Shown here: piece after piece, positions 1 through 7,335 of the stretch
How the letters are laid out: each line of letters begins with the position of its first letter
Numbering within the stretch: position 1 is the first letter of the stretch
NCBI RefSeq assembly: GCF_013366925.1
Contig: NZ_JAALDK010000001.1
Span: 4,333,165 to 4,397,164 of the forward strand
Length of the DNA: 64,000 bases
Direction of reading: 5' to 3'
DNA from: Paraburkholderia youngii
GTDB lineage: Bacteria; Pseudomonadota; Gammaproteobacteria; Burkholderiales; Burkholderiaceae
The notes under the pieces: generated by a model
The model's database searches: none
Told to the model about the DNA's origin: nothing
The model's input: only the letters and a program-made list of their open reading frames with translations
Made by a program: the position numbers and the translations under genes

Positions 1-169
1 CGCCGGTCGAGCCGGTGATCAGCGCATCGCCGCGCACATAGCGGTTCGGGCCTTCGAGGCTCATCAATTGGCCTTCGGAGGCGGCGAATTCGACGCTTAC
101 CGTTTCGTCCTTGACGACGCGTTGGGCGTGCGGATCGTCACGCAGATCGAGATTCCTGAGTTCGGTCAT
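1..169 (-). CDS. PGDYG-domain-like protein, N-terminal part (runs off window)
   Basis: The ATG lies at 167-169 and the frame stays open to base 1, giving the first 56 residues. The N-terminus begins MTELRNLDLRDDPHAQRVVK and continues with a KDETVSVEFA segment and a GDALITGSTG segment. I recall this pattern from PGDYG-family proteins of Burkholderiales, whose function is not established. The identification is from memory and the diagnostic C-terminal PGDYG stretch lies outside the window. No signal peptide is visible, so a cytoplasmic location is inferred. It lies downstream of the Spy-like gene on the same strand, 109 bp away, so it may or may not be co-transcribed. Confidence 0.6.
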   Translation of the reverse strand, partial: MTELRNLDLRDDPHAQRVVKDETVSVEFAASEGQLMSLEGPNRYVRGDALITGSTG

Positions 170-278
170 GAAGCGGGTGGGAGATTAGGGGGCGTTGCGG
201 CGAGACTCGCCGCTTTGCGAACCCGAATCATGCCAGATGCCCGCTACGGGGCAACCCCCCGCCGCGGGCGCTCTTTCA

Positions 279-797
279 TTACGGCTTGACGGCCGCGTCG
301 CTCGCGGCTTCGGCCGCGGGCTTGCTACCCTTGCCATGGTGGGCGCGCTGATGACCCTCGGGGCCGCCATGGTGGAACGTCGCATCGGCGAGCTTCTTCT
401 GCTCCGGCGACAGGCTGCCATACAGCGGCTCGAACGCATCGACGAGCTTCTTCATGCCGTCCGCATGCGCCTGCGCAATCGTTGCGTACTGTTTCATGTC
501 GTCGAGCGCGCTCACGTTGGTGGCGGCTTTGCGCTGCTCGAACAGCTGGCCCATCGTTTCGCCATTGCTGCGCATCACGTCGGCGAACGCCTTCCATTGC
601 GTTTCCTGCGCGGGCGTGATCTTCAGTTGCGAATGCAAATAAGCGATGCGGTCTTCGACGTTGCGTTCATGGCCGGCCTTGGCCGCGGAAGCCGTTGCCG
701 TGGTGTCCGGTGCCGGGGCCGAGGCCGGCGCGGCGGTTTGAGCGAACGCGCCGCCCATCGAAACGGCCGTAGCCAGCATAACGAGTGCTTTTTTCAT
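279..797 (-). CDS. Spy/CpxP-family periplasmic LTXXQ-motif protein
   Basis: This is a 172-residue secreted protein. Its start MKKALVMLATAVSMGGAFAQ is a clear Sec signal peptide cleaved near AFA-Q. Two LTXXQ-like motifs are visible, KITPAQ and LSPEQ, in a helical Met/Gln/Lys-rich middle, followed by a His-rich tail (residues about 144-160). This layout is that of the Spy/CpxP group of periplasmic chaperone or stress-sensing proteins, which act as small helical dimers in the envelope. The start at 797 was chosen over an upstream in-frame ATG because AGGAG sits 6 bases before it and the signal peptide begins there. No envelope-stress two-component genes are adjacent, so the regulator is unknown. 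Confidence 0.8.
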   Translation of the reverse strand: MKKALVMLATAVSMGGAFAQTAAPASAPAPDTTATASAAKAGHERNVEDRIAYLHSQLKITPAQETQWKAFADVMRSNGETMGQLFEQRKAATNVSALDDMKQYATIAQAHADGMKKLVDAFEPLYGSLSPEQKKLADATFHHGGPEGHQRAHHGKGSKPAAEAASDAAVKP

Positions 798-1137
798 CGA
801 AACTCCTGATGTCTGTTCGTATTGAGACTCGGCGCGCGGCGTGCGTATCGCCTCGCGCCAGCGACGAATAGCGGCGCGCCGCAACCAGCTGCCGCATTCG
901 CCCGTCGCCGCTATTAGTAACACGATATCCCTGCAATACGGCTGCTGTGCGACAAACGCTTACAACCGAAACGAACGGGAAACGGCTCGCGCCTGAGCGG
1001 CAAGTGCGCCGATCTGCCGCGCCGAGGACGCCCCACAGTGTGCCGGGCAGCGGTGAGCGCACACCGTCACACAGCGCCGCTGCCCGCGCAGACGCGCGAT
1101 AATCCGCGACATTCCATACCAACTTCCCGCCCCTTCG
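798..1137. other. Intergenic region, divergent promoters
   Basis: This 340-bp gap lies between the leftward Spy-like gene and the rightward Lrp gene and must hold both promoters. I see no convincing ORF, hairpin with T-run or strong -35/-10 pair. Confidence 0.4.
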
Positions 1138-1596
1138 ATGAGACCTCCGCGCCTCGACCAGCTCGACGACCTCGACCGTAATCTCGTTGCACTGCTGCAA
1201 GCCAACGCGCGCGAGAGCGTCGCGAATCTCGCGCGACAACTCGGCGTCGCGCGCACGACCGTGATCGCGCGCATTGCGCGGCTCGAACGCAGCAACGTGA
1301 TCGCCGGCTACAGCGTACGGCTGGGCCAGGACGTGCTCGATTCGAGCATCGTCGCTTATGTCGGCATCATCATCGCGCCGAAGCACGGGCCGGCCGTGCA
1401 GAAGCGCCTCGGCAAGATGCCCGAGGTGCAACTGCTGTGCGCGGTCAGCGGCGAGTACGACTACGTGGCATGGCTGCGTGCCGATTCGCCTGAGCGGCTC
1501 AACGATCTGCTCGATCAGATCGGCGGGCTCGAAGGTGTCGAGCGGACCACGACGTCGATCATTCTCGCGCGCAAGATCGACCGCGGCACGGTGTGA
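1138..1596 (+). CDS. Lrp/AsnC-family transcriptional regulator
   Basis: This 152-residue protein has the standard length for the family. Residues 7-60 form the AsnC-type winged helix-turn-helix (LDDLDRNLVALLQANARESV, then an ARTTVIARIARLE recognition helix). Residues about 70-145 form the RAM ligand-binding/oligomerisation domain with its VSGEYDY segment (GxxDY-like effector loop). Such proteins usually sense an amino acid as octamers or tetramers. The next gene in the same direction, 257 bp downstream, is a saccharopine-dehydrogenase-like enzyme, so a role in lysine or related amino-acid metabolism is a fair inference, not shown by sequence. The ligand cannot be read from the sequence. Confidence 0.9.
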   Translation: MRPPRLDQLDDLDRNLVALLQANARESVANLARQLGVARTTVIARIARLERSNVIAGYSVRLGQDVLDSSIVAYVGIIIAPKHGPAVQKRLGKMPEVQLLCAVSGEYDYVAWLRADSPERLNDLLDQIGGLEGVERTTTSIILARKIDRGTV

Positions 1597-1853
1597 GCCG
1601 GCGCGCGGCGTAACCTCTTCGCGAATGCTTCGACGGTCCGTCGTTTACGCGTTTTCTACGCGTTTTCGACGAATCGTTTGAGAAGTTCGTCGGAATGTCG
1701 AATCTGGTGGTCATACCGCAGCATTTTGCGCGTATGAACTGTTTTTGCTTCTTCCTACACTGTCATTCAAGGGTTCGGCCCGCAGGCGCCGCGCGCAATA
1801 CGCGGCGCACTTCCCAAGCTCAGAGACAGCACATGGATAACAAGGAGAAGCAG

Positions 1854-2951
1854 ATGAAAGTAGCTATCGTAGGCGCAGGTCTGATCGGTCACACCATTGC
1901 TCATATGCTGCGCGAGACGGGCGACTACGAAGTCGTCGCGTTCGACCGCGATCAGCATGCACTCGACAAGCTCGCCGCCCAGGGCATTCCGACCCGCCGC
2001 ATCGATTCCGCCGACGCCGCCGTGCTGCGCGCCGCGATCCAGGGCTTCGACGTGCTGATCAACGCGCTGCCGTACTACCTCGCGGTGAACGTCGCATCGG
2101 CCGCGAAGGGCGCGGGTGTCCATTACTTCGACCTGACCGAGGACGTGCGCGCGACGCACGCGATCCGCGCGATCGCCGACGATGCCGATCACGCGTTCAT
2201 GCCGCAGTGCGGTCTCGCGCCGGGCTTCATCGGCATTGCCGCGCACGAGCTCGCGAATCGCTTCACGGAAATCCGCGACGTGAAGATGCGCGTCGGCGCG
2301 CTGCCCGAGTTTCCGACCAATGCGCTGAAGTACAACCTGACGTGGAGCGTCGACGGCCTGATCAACGAGTACTGCCAGCCGTGCGAGGCGATCCGCGACG
2401 GCCGCACGCAGTGGGTGCAGCCGCTCGAAGGTCTCGAGCATTTCTCGCTCGACGGCACCGAGTACGAAGCGTTCAACACGTCGGGCGGGCTGGGCACGCT
2501 GTGCGAGACGCTGGCGGGCCGCGTCGAATCGCTCGACTACAAGTCGGTGCGCTATCCGGGGCATCGCAACCTGATGCAGTTCCTGCTGGAAGACCTGCGT
2601 CTGTCGAGCGACCGCGATACCTTGAAGACCATCATGCGCCGCTCGGTGCCATCGACCGCGCAGGACGTCGTGCTGGTGTTCATCACCGTGAGCGGCATGC
2701 GCGACGGTCAGCTCGTGCAGGAGGTCTTCACGCGCAAGATCTTCGCGAAGACCGTCTGCGGCGTGCCGATGAGCGCGATCCAGATCACCACCGCCGGCGC
2801 GATGTGCGCGGTGCTCGATCTGTTCCGCGAGCGCAAGCTGCCGCAAAAGGGCTTCGTGCGGCAGGAGCAGGTGTCGCTTGGCGATTTCCTCGCGAACCGC
2901 TTCGGCAAGCTGTACGAAGGGCAGTCACTGGAGGCGATGGCGACGGTTTGA
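1854..2951 (+). CDS. Saccharopine dehydrogenase-like NAD(P)-dependent oxidoreductase
   Basis: This 365-residue enzyme starts MKVAIVGAGLIGHTIAHML, a Rossmann GxGxxG dinucleotide-binding turn at residues 6-11. The rest matches the saccharopine dehydrogenase/lysine 6-dehydrogenase fold, including the CGLAPGF segment typical of the family. Likely reactions are NAD(P)-linked oxidation of lysine, saccharopine or a related amino acid, in the cytoplasm. The exact substrate is not determinable here. The start at 1854 is set by AAGGAG 6 bases upstream. The open frame extends to 1695, but the extra residues look unlike the family. The preceding Lrp gene is a plausible regulator. A strong terminator follows. 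Confidence 0.85.
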   Translation: MKVAIVGAGLIGHTIAHMLRETGDYEVVAFDRDQHALDKLAAQGIPTRRIDSADAAVLRAAIQGFDVLINALPYYLAVNVASAAKGAGVHYFDLTEDVRATHAIRAIADDADHAFMPQCGLAPGFIGIAAHELANRFTEIRDVKMRVGALPEFPTNALKYNLTWSVDGLINEYCQPCEAIRDGRTQWVQPLEGLEHFSLDGTEYEAFNTSGGLGTLCETLAGRVESLDYKSVRYPGHRNLMQFLLEDLRLSSDRDTLKTIMRRSVPSTAQDVVLVFITVSGMRDGQLVQEVFTRKIFAKTVCGVPMSAIQITTAGAMCAVLDLFRERKLPQKGFVRQEQVSLGDFLANRFGKLYEGQSLEAMATV

Positions 2952-2975
2952 GGCTCGAATCGCTCGCGCCAAATG

Positions 2976-3010
2976 AAAATCCCCGTACGTCACTGACGTA
3001 CGGGGATTTT
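2976..3010 (+). terminator. Rho-independent terminator (probably bidirectional)
   Basis: This is a perfect 17-bp inverted repeat around a single central base: AAAATCCCCGTACGTCA pairs with TGACGTACGGGGATTTT. A T-run follows on the + strand and, by symmetry, on the - strand. It separates the saccharopine-dehydrogenase-like gene from the convergent ATPase/cydX unit. Confidence 0.9.
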
Positions 3011-3061
3011 TCGTTTTTCAGCCGATCAGCGGGGCTGCGCTGCACCGCACTCGCGTGGCCG

Positions 3062-3643
3062 TCATCCAGCCACGATTTGCGCAACGAGCGCTTGATAGTC
3101 CGCCGAACTGGGCGCGGTATTGTCGAACATCAGCAGACCCTCGCGGCTCGCGCCGCTCGGCTCGAAGCGCCGCCGCCGGTAATCGTCCCAGTGCGCGAGC
3201 TTGTACGCATCGTTGGGATTCGCGCGCGCGACGATCCGCTGCCGCGCCACGTCCTCCGAGGTCCGCACCCACACGACACGCAATCTCACGTCCGGCGCGA
3301 CGCCGAGCCACGCATGATCGAACAGTCGCCGCTCGCGCACCTCGCGCGACAGCGGGCCGACGACCAATGCGCTGATGCCGAGTTCGAGATTGTCGCGCGC
3401 GGTATCGATGAGGCCGCGATATTCGGGGTCGCGCAGATGCTGCAGGAAAAGAGGGCTGTCGCGATCGTTCGGATCGCCGGTCACCATCGCCATCACGGCC
3501 GCGCTATAGCCGCCGTACAGTGTGTCCTTGTCGAGCAGGCAGAAGGAGGTGCCGCTCGCTTTCATCAGCGGGCCGAACAGTTTTTTCGCCAGCGTCGTCT
3601 TGCCCGTGCCCGCATGACCGCAAAAGAACACCAGAGAAGTCAC
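3062..3643 (-). CDS. Small P-loop ATPase/kinase
   Basis: This 193-residue protein has a Walker A motif GHAGTGKT at residues 9-16. A DKDTLYGG segment follows at about 38-45, and an LVVGPLS strand (about 93-99) fits Walker B geometry. It resembles the zeta-toxin/AAA-33 kinase-like proteins often annotated only as ATP-binding protein. The substrate is unknown. The GTG start (3643) overlaps the cydX stop in a GTGA junction, so translation is probably coupled to cydX. No membrane segment or signal peptide is visible, so it is cytoplasmic. Whether it works on the bd oxidase or is simply co-transcribed cannot be told from sequence. Confidence 0.8.
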   Translation of the reverse strand: MTSLVFFCGHAGTGKTTLAKKLFGPLMKASGTSFCLLDKDTLYGGYSAAVMAMVTGDPNDRDSPLFLQHLRDPEYRGLIDTARDNLELGISALVVGPLSREVRERRLFDHAWLGVAPDVRLRVVWVRTSEDVARQRIVARANPNDAYKLAHWDDYRRRRFEPSGASREGLLMFDNTAPSSADYQALVAQIVAG

Positions 3644-3786
3644 GCAGGCTTGTCCTCACGCGGCGCGGCGGCCGCATCGGGGCGCGGGTCGCGCGCGAAC
3701 TTGCCGTTGGTCTCGAGCCACATCACGTTGATGATGCCGAAGCCGAGCGCCACACCCACGCCGAGAATCCAGGTGAAATACCACAT
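3640..3786 (-). CDS. cydX: CydX/YbgT-type small subunit of cytochrome bd oxidase (orphan)
   Basis: This 48-residue protein is too short for most gene finders. It starts MWYFTWILGVGVALGFG and continues INVMWLE, the family signature: one N-terminal transmembrane helix followed by the WLE(T) turn and a charged tail. CydX is the single-helix subunit that stabilises the haem-containing CydAB quinol oxidase in the inner membrane. AAGGAG lies 7 bases before the ATG. Its stop overlaps the start of the P-loop ATPase gene (GTGA). The usual upstream partners cydA and cydB are absent, since an unrelated lipoprotein gene begins about 240 bp away on the opposite strand. CydAB must therefore be elsewhere, or this is a displaced copy. 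Confidence 0.85.
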   Translation of the reverse strand: MWYFTWILGVGVALGFGIINVMWLETNGKFARDPRPDAAAAPREDKPA

Positions 3787-4024
3787 CGCAGTCTCCTTGA
3801 GCGTGCGTCCGGCGACGCTAATCGACAGGCTTGCCAGTTACCCACGACGGCCAGCCGTGAGCGCGGCCGCCTTCAACGATCATGAAGAAGAACGCCGCGC
3901 CATGCAAGAGGGCGCGGCGCCCGAGTTCCGCGCGCGTTGCTATGATGCGGGACAGTCATGCGTAAGACCCGCACCGCGTAGTCACAAACTCGGCCCAACA
4001 TCGAGAGCACACGGGAGAACCAGC

Positions 4025-4513
4025 ATGCCGATGCGCCTGTCTCGCCGCGGCCGGGCCGCACGCCGCGCCGCGTTGGCCGCATGCGTCGCGCTCAGCGTGC
4101 TCAGCGTGCTCAGCGTGCTCAGCGTGCTCACGCTAGCCGGCTGCGCGTCGACGCCGGCCGAGCCGGTGCCGTTCAAATCGGTGCCGGCCGAGCGCATCGT
4201 CAGACAGGGCTATACGCAGCCAGGCCCCGGCCTCGTCGCGGTGGACGTGCGGCGCGAGCGTTCGCGCGACGTGATCGTGCGGTTCCGCGATGCGCTCGTC
4301 TATATCGACGGCGAGCGCGTGACCGACCTGATGAACGGCGAGCACGTGGTGTTCTATCTGCCGCCCGGCACGCATCGGATCGGCGTATCGACGCAGTTCG
4401 ATCCGGTCGTCGAGCTGAACTTCATCGTGACGGCCGACCCGCGCTACACGAACCGCGCGTCGGTCACGTTCAACGACGATCACCGCATCGGCCTGCAGCG
4501 GGTCGCGCAGTAG
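4025..4513 (+). CDS. Putative outer-membrane lipoprotein
   Basis: The protein has 162 residues. An arginine-rich n-region (MPMRLSRRGRAARRAA) leads into a long hydrophobic core and the lipobox LAGC, so Cys is acylated by Lgt and cleaved by LspA. The mature part has a beta-rich region (DALVYIDGERVTDLMNGEHV, then LPPGTHRIG) like small PEGA/DUF2846-type lipoprotein domains. No function is known. GGGAG lies 9 bases before the ATG. The hydrophobic core is built from four in-frame copies of a 9-bp repeat coding SVL. The gene stands alone between the divergent cydX unit and corA. Confidence 0.75.
   Translation: MPMRLSRRGRAARRAALAACVALSVLSVLSVLSVLTLAGCASTPAEPVPFKSVPAERIVRQGYTQPGPGLVAVDVRRERSRDVIVRFRDALVYIDGERVTDLMNGEHVVFYLPPGTHRIGVSTQFDPVVELNFIVTADPRYTNRASVTFNDDHRIGLQRVAQ
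4091..4126 (+). repeat. Four perfect 9-bp tandem repeats (CTCAGCGTG) inside a signal peptide
   Basis: The unit CTCAGCGTG is repeated four times without a mismatch, followed by a partial fifth (CTCA). It encodes the hydrophobic core of the lipoprotein signal peptide. Each unit is three codons, so slippage would change signal-peptide length by three residues and keep the frame. Confidence 0.9.
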
Positions 4514-4712
4514 CCGCGTTAGCCGCAGTAGCAATGCGGCCGGGCATTAACAATTCGAAACGCGCGCCTTACGCAGCGCGCCTTAACATGGCGGCTGATC
4601 CAAGCCTGCTGAAAGCGTGCTTGTCCGTTCACACGAGACCGGTCGCCCGTCTTACGCAACGCTTACGCGAGAGGGCGGCCCGGTCTGTTTTCGTTTCCAG
4701 GGTAATCCGAAC

Positions 4713-5690
4713 ATGCTGATCAATTGCGCCGCCTATCAGGACGGCCGTAAGCTCGCCGACATCGATATCGACGCCATCAGCGACTACGTCGCGCGGCCCG
4801 AGTGCTTCGTCTGGGTCGCATTGAAAGACCCGAGCCCCGAAGAACTCGCGGTCATGAAAGAGGAGTTCAATCTGCACGAACTCGCGATCGAAGATGCGCA
4901 ACACGGCCATCAGCGCCCGAAGATCGAGGAGTACGGCGATTCGCTGTTCACCGTGATGCACACGGTCGAGATGGACGAGAACGGCGAGTTCGTGATCGGC
5001 GAAGTCGCCGTATTCGTCGGCAACAACTATGTGCTGTCGGTGCGGCGCGGCACGCGCGCCGGTTTTCAGAGCGTGCGAACGCGCTGCGAGCACGAGCCGC
5101 ATCTGTTGAAGGAAGGCTCGGCGTTCGTGCTGTATGCGCTGATCGACGACGTGGTCGACCGTTATTTCCCGATCGTCGAGGCGATGAGCACCGAGCTCGA
5201 AGCGCTCGAGGACCGCATCTTCGAGAAGAACGATTCGGCCGCCTCGCGCGCGATCGTGCAGGACCTGTACACGATGAAGCGCCGGCTCGTGACCCTGCAA
5301 CACCACATCCTGCCGCTGCGCGAAGCGGTGGGCAAACTGACCGGCGGGCGCATTCCGAGCATCTGCTCCGGCATGCAGGCGTACTTCCGCGATGTCTACG
5401 ACCACCTCGACCGGATCGTCAGAACCATCGAAGGGCGCCGCGAAATCGTCGTCACGGCGGTGCAGGTGAACCTCGGCATGATCTCGCTCGCCGAGAGCGA
5501 AATCACCAAGCGGCTCGGCTCGTTCGCGGCGCTGTTCGCGGTGCCGACGATGATCGCCGGTATCTACGGGATGAACTTCGAGCGCATTCCCGAGCTGCAT
5601 TTCAAGTTCGGCTATCCGGTCGTGCTGATCGTGATGCTGGCGATCGACTTCGTGCTGTACCGGCGCTTTCGCAAAGCCGGCTGGCTGTAG
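4713..5690 (+). CDS. corA: CorA-family Mg2+/Co2+ channel
   Basis: This 325-residue protein has the normal CorA length. It has a large N-terminal cytoplasmic domain (1-260) with the long acidic/helical stalk, then two C-terminal transmembrane helices. The signature YGMNFERIPEL follows the first helix (about residues 287-297), and GMN is the selectivity-filter motif. The protein ends with the basic tail YRRFRKAGWL. It forms a homopentameric divalent-cation channel in the inner membrane. The ATG at 4713 opens the conserved region, and the Shine-Dalgarno is weak. No partner gene is adjacent. The gap after it (5691-5904) shows no gene. Confidence 0.95.
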   Translation: MLINCAAYQDGRKLADIDIDAISDYVARPECFVWVALKDPSPEELAVMKEEFNLHELAIEDAQHGHQRPKIEEYGDSLFTVMHTVEMDENGEFVIGEVAVFVGNNYVLSVRRGTRAGFQSVRTRCEHEPHLLKEGSAFVLYALIDDVVDRYFPIVEAMSTELEALEDRIFEKNDSAASRAIVQDLYTMKRRLVTLQHHILPLREAVGKLTGGRIPSICSGMQAYFRDVYDHLDRIVRTIEGRREIVVTAVQVNLGMISLAESEITKRLGSFAALFAVPTMIAGIYGMNFERIPELHFKFGYPVVLIVMLAIDFVLYRRFRKAGWL

Positions 5691-5904
5691 CCGGCCCGCC
5701 TTTCGAGATCCTCGCGGTTTCGCTTGCAGCGCGCGCAATACCAGGCCAGCATAAGCGGCCGGTGTGTCGCGCCGCACGCGATGCATCGGCGTTCTCGACT
5801 GCACGGACTGAGCGAGGGGACCTTGCCACACGCTGCCCGAATCGATCGAGCGCATCGCGGCGCCGCGGATGTTGCGCGCCCGTGCGTTGCAACACCGCGA
5901 ATCG

Positions 5905-5934
5905 TTGACATTCCGAAAAGCTTGCGCTGAGAAT
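5905..5934 (+). promoter_or_regulatory. Candidate sigma-70 promoter of the rbs operon
   Basis: A perfect -35 TTGACA (5905-5910) is followed after 18 bp by GAGAAT (5929-5934, 4 of 6 to consensus). The predicted start of transcription, near 5941, falls on the LacI-type operator. Confidence 0.55.
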
Positions 5935-5940
5935 AGGCCT

Positions 5941-5954
5941 CGCAAACGTTTGCG
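5941..5954. promoter_or_regulatory. LacI-family operator, probably for RbsR
   Basis: The perfect 14-bp palindrome CGCAAACGTTTGCG has the central CG and GCAAACGTTTGC core typical of LacI/GalR-family sites. It lies at the predicted transcription start, 52 bp before rbsB, and the operon encodes a LacI-family repressor. Repression relieved by ribose or a similar sugar is the natural inference. Confidence 0.8.
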
Positions 5955-6005
5955 CATCACAAAAAATACGGCTCGTCCGCGAGCCTGACAACCTTGGAGA
6001 TACGC

Positions 6006-6980
6006 ATGAGCCATCGAACCCGTCGTCGCATTCTTGCCGCCGCAGTTCTCGCCACCGCCTCCGCCGTCCTGCCATTTTCCGTCGCCCACGCGCAGAACGC
6101 CCCGGCTCATAAACCCAAGGTCGCGCTGGTGATGAAGTCGCTCGCCAACGAGTTCTTCCTGACCATGGAGACCGGCGCGAAGGACTATCAGAAGCAGAAC
6201 CCGGCCAAGTTCGACCTGATCACCAACGGCATCAAGGACGAAACCGACACCGCCAACCAGATCCGCATAGTCGAGCAGATGATCGTGTCGAAGGTCGACG
6301 CGATCGTGCTCGCGCCGGCCGATTCGAAGGCGCTCGTACCGGTCGTCAAGAAGGCGGTCGACGCGGGCATCATCGTCGTCAACATCGACAACCGGCTCGA
6401 TCAGGACGTGCTGAAGTCGAAAGACCTGAACGTGCCGTTCGTCGGCCCCGACAACCGCAAGGGCGCGCGGCTCGTCGGCGACTACCTCGCGAAGCGGCTG
6501 AAGGCCGGCGACGAGGTCGGCATCCTCGAAGGCGTATCGACCACCACCAACGCGCAGCAGCGTACCGCGGGCTTCAAGGACGCGATGCAGGCGGTCGGCG
6601 CGAAGATCGTGTCGGTGCAGTCGGGCGAGTGGGAAATCGACAAGGGCAATGCGGTCGCATCGGCGATGCTGAATGAATATCCGAACCTGAAAGCGCTGCT
6701 CGCGGGCAACGACAACATGGCGATCGGCGCGGTGTCGGCCGTGCGCGCGGCCGGCAAGCAGGGCAAGGTGCAGGTGGTCGGCTACGACAACATCAACGCG
6801 ATCCATCCAATGCTGAAGGACGGCCGCGTGCTCGCCACCGCCGACCAGTTCGCGGCGAAGCAGGCCGTGTTCGGCATCGATACCGCGCTGAAGGCGTTGA
6901 GCGAAAACAGGAAGCAGTCGGAGTTGTCGGGCGTCGTCGAAACGCCGGTCGTGCTGGTGACGAAAGACACGCTGAAGTAA
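6006..6980 (+). CDS. rbsB: Ribose-type ABC transporter, periplasmic binding protein
   Basis: The protein has 324 residues. A signal peptide is clear (MSHRTRRRILAAAVLATASA to a cut near AHA-Q at residue 30). The mature part is a type-I periplasmic binding protein of the RbsB/XylF cluster, with two Rossmann-like lobes and the SNEFF-like segment SLANEFFLTM near the ligand cleft. It captures a sugar in the periplasm and hands it to RbsC/RbsA. GGAG 7 bases upstream supports the ATG at 6006. It is the first gene of a five-gene operon, with the operator just upstream. Ribose is inferred from the downstream ribokinase, and other pentoses or polyols are possible. Confidence 0.9.
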   Translation: MSHRTRRRILAAAVLATASAVLPFSVAHAQNAPAHKPKVALVMKSLANEFFLTMETGAKDYQKQNPAKFDLITNGIKDETDTANQIRIVEQMIVSKVDAIVLAPADSKALVPVVKKAVDAGIIVVNIDNRLDQDVLKSKDLNVPFVGPDNRKGARLVGDYLAKRLKAGDEVGILEGVSTTTNAQQRTAGFKDAMQAVGAKIVSVQSGEWEIDKGNAVASAMLNEYPNLKALLAGNDNMAIGAVSAVRAAGKQGKVQVVGYDNINAIHPMLKDGRVLATADQFAAKQAVFGIDTALKALSENRKQSELSGVVETPVVLVTKDTLK

Positions 6981-7335
6981 GCGCGGCGCGCCCGGCGTCG
7001 AGCGCGAGCCGGGCGCGGCCGGACAGGCTCGCGGGAAACCGCCAATGCCGCCGCGAAGCGCGCACCGCACGCTTCAGCGGCAATGCGGCAACCCGCCGTC
7101 CGCTTTTATTCAACGAACGCTCAAGAATTCCGCCCGGCCGCCGTTAATTCCAGAGATAAGCGTCATGACGGCGGCTCGCGCGAGGAGAGAAGCGCGGCCG
7201 TGAGCGCCTGCGCATTCCGCGCAGTGGGCCGACATGACTCGTGGCAGCCAGGAGCGATGTGCTGTGCGGCAAGCGCAGCGGACCACCGCCAGGGTGTCAC
7301 GAAGGCGCCAGAGGCGCCATGCAATCAGGAGCGCG
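6981..7335. other. Intra-operon gap between rbsB and rbsA
   Basis: This 355-bp GC-rich stretch has no credible ORF. GC-rich inverted segments occur just after the rbsB stop (for example GCCGGGCGCG partners near 7000-7015). Such a gap after a binding-protein gene often acts as a stabilising or attenuating 3' end, which is inference here. Confidence 0.3.

Noticed and set aside
3880..3960. Open leftward frame upstream of cydX ending in a short peptide (ending GKPVD)
   Set aside because: Checked as a possible cydB remnant, but the sequence does not resemble a CydB C-terminus, so no gene is called.
2207..4513. 768-codon rightward open frame
   Set aside because: Only its last 162 codons are a recognisable gene (the lipoprotein at 4025). 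The rest overlaps the saccharopine-dehydrogenase gene in another frame and the leftward ATPase gene.
4651..4667. Direct repeat CTTACG-N5-CTTACG upstream of corA, superficially like an OmpR-family box
   Set aside because: It does not share the extended hopanoid motif (GTTTC spacer, CTTCAG), has no promoter in register, and could be chance.
4629..7070. Very long leftward open frame (over 800 codons) opposite corA and rbsB, and similar long antisense frames at 12478-14100, 16410-17912, 41739-43448 and elsewhere
   Set aside because: They are shadows of high-GC codon use on the opposite strand: Arg/His/Asp-rich, no domain, no ribosome-binding site, and they span real genes with clear families.
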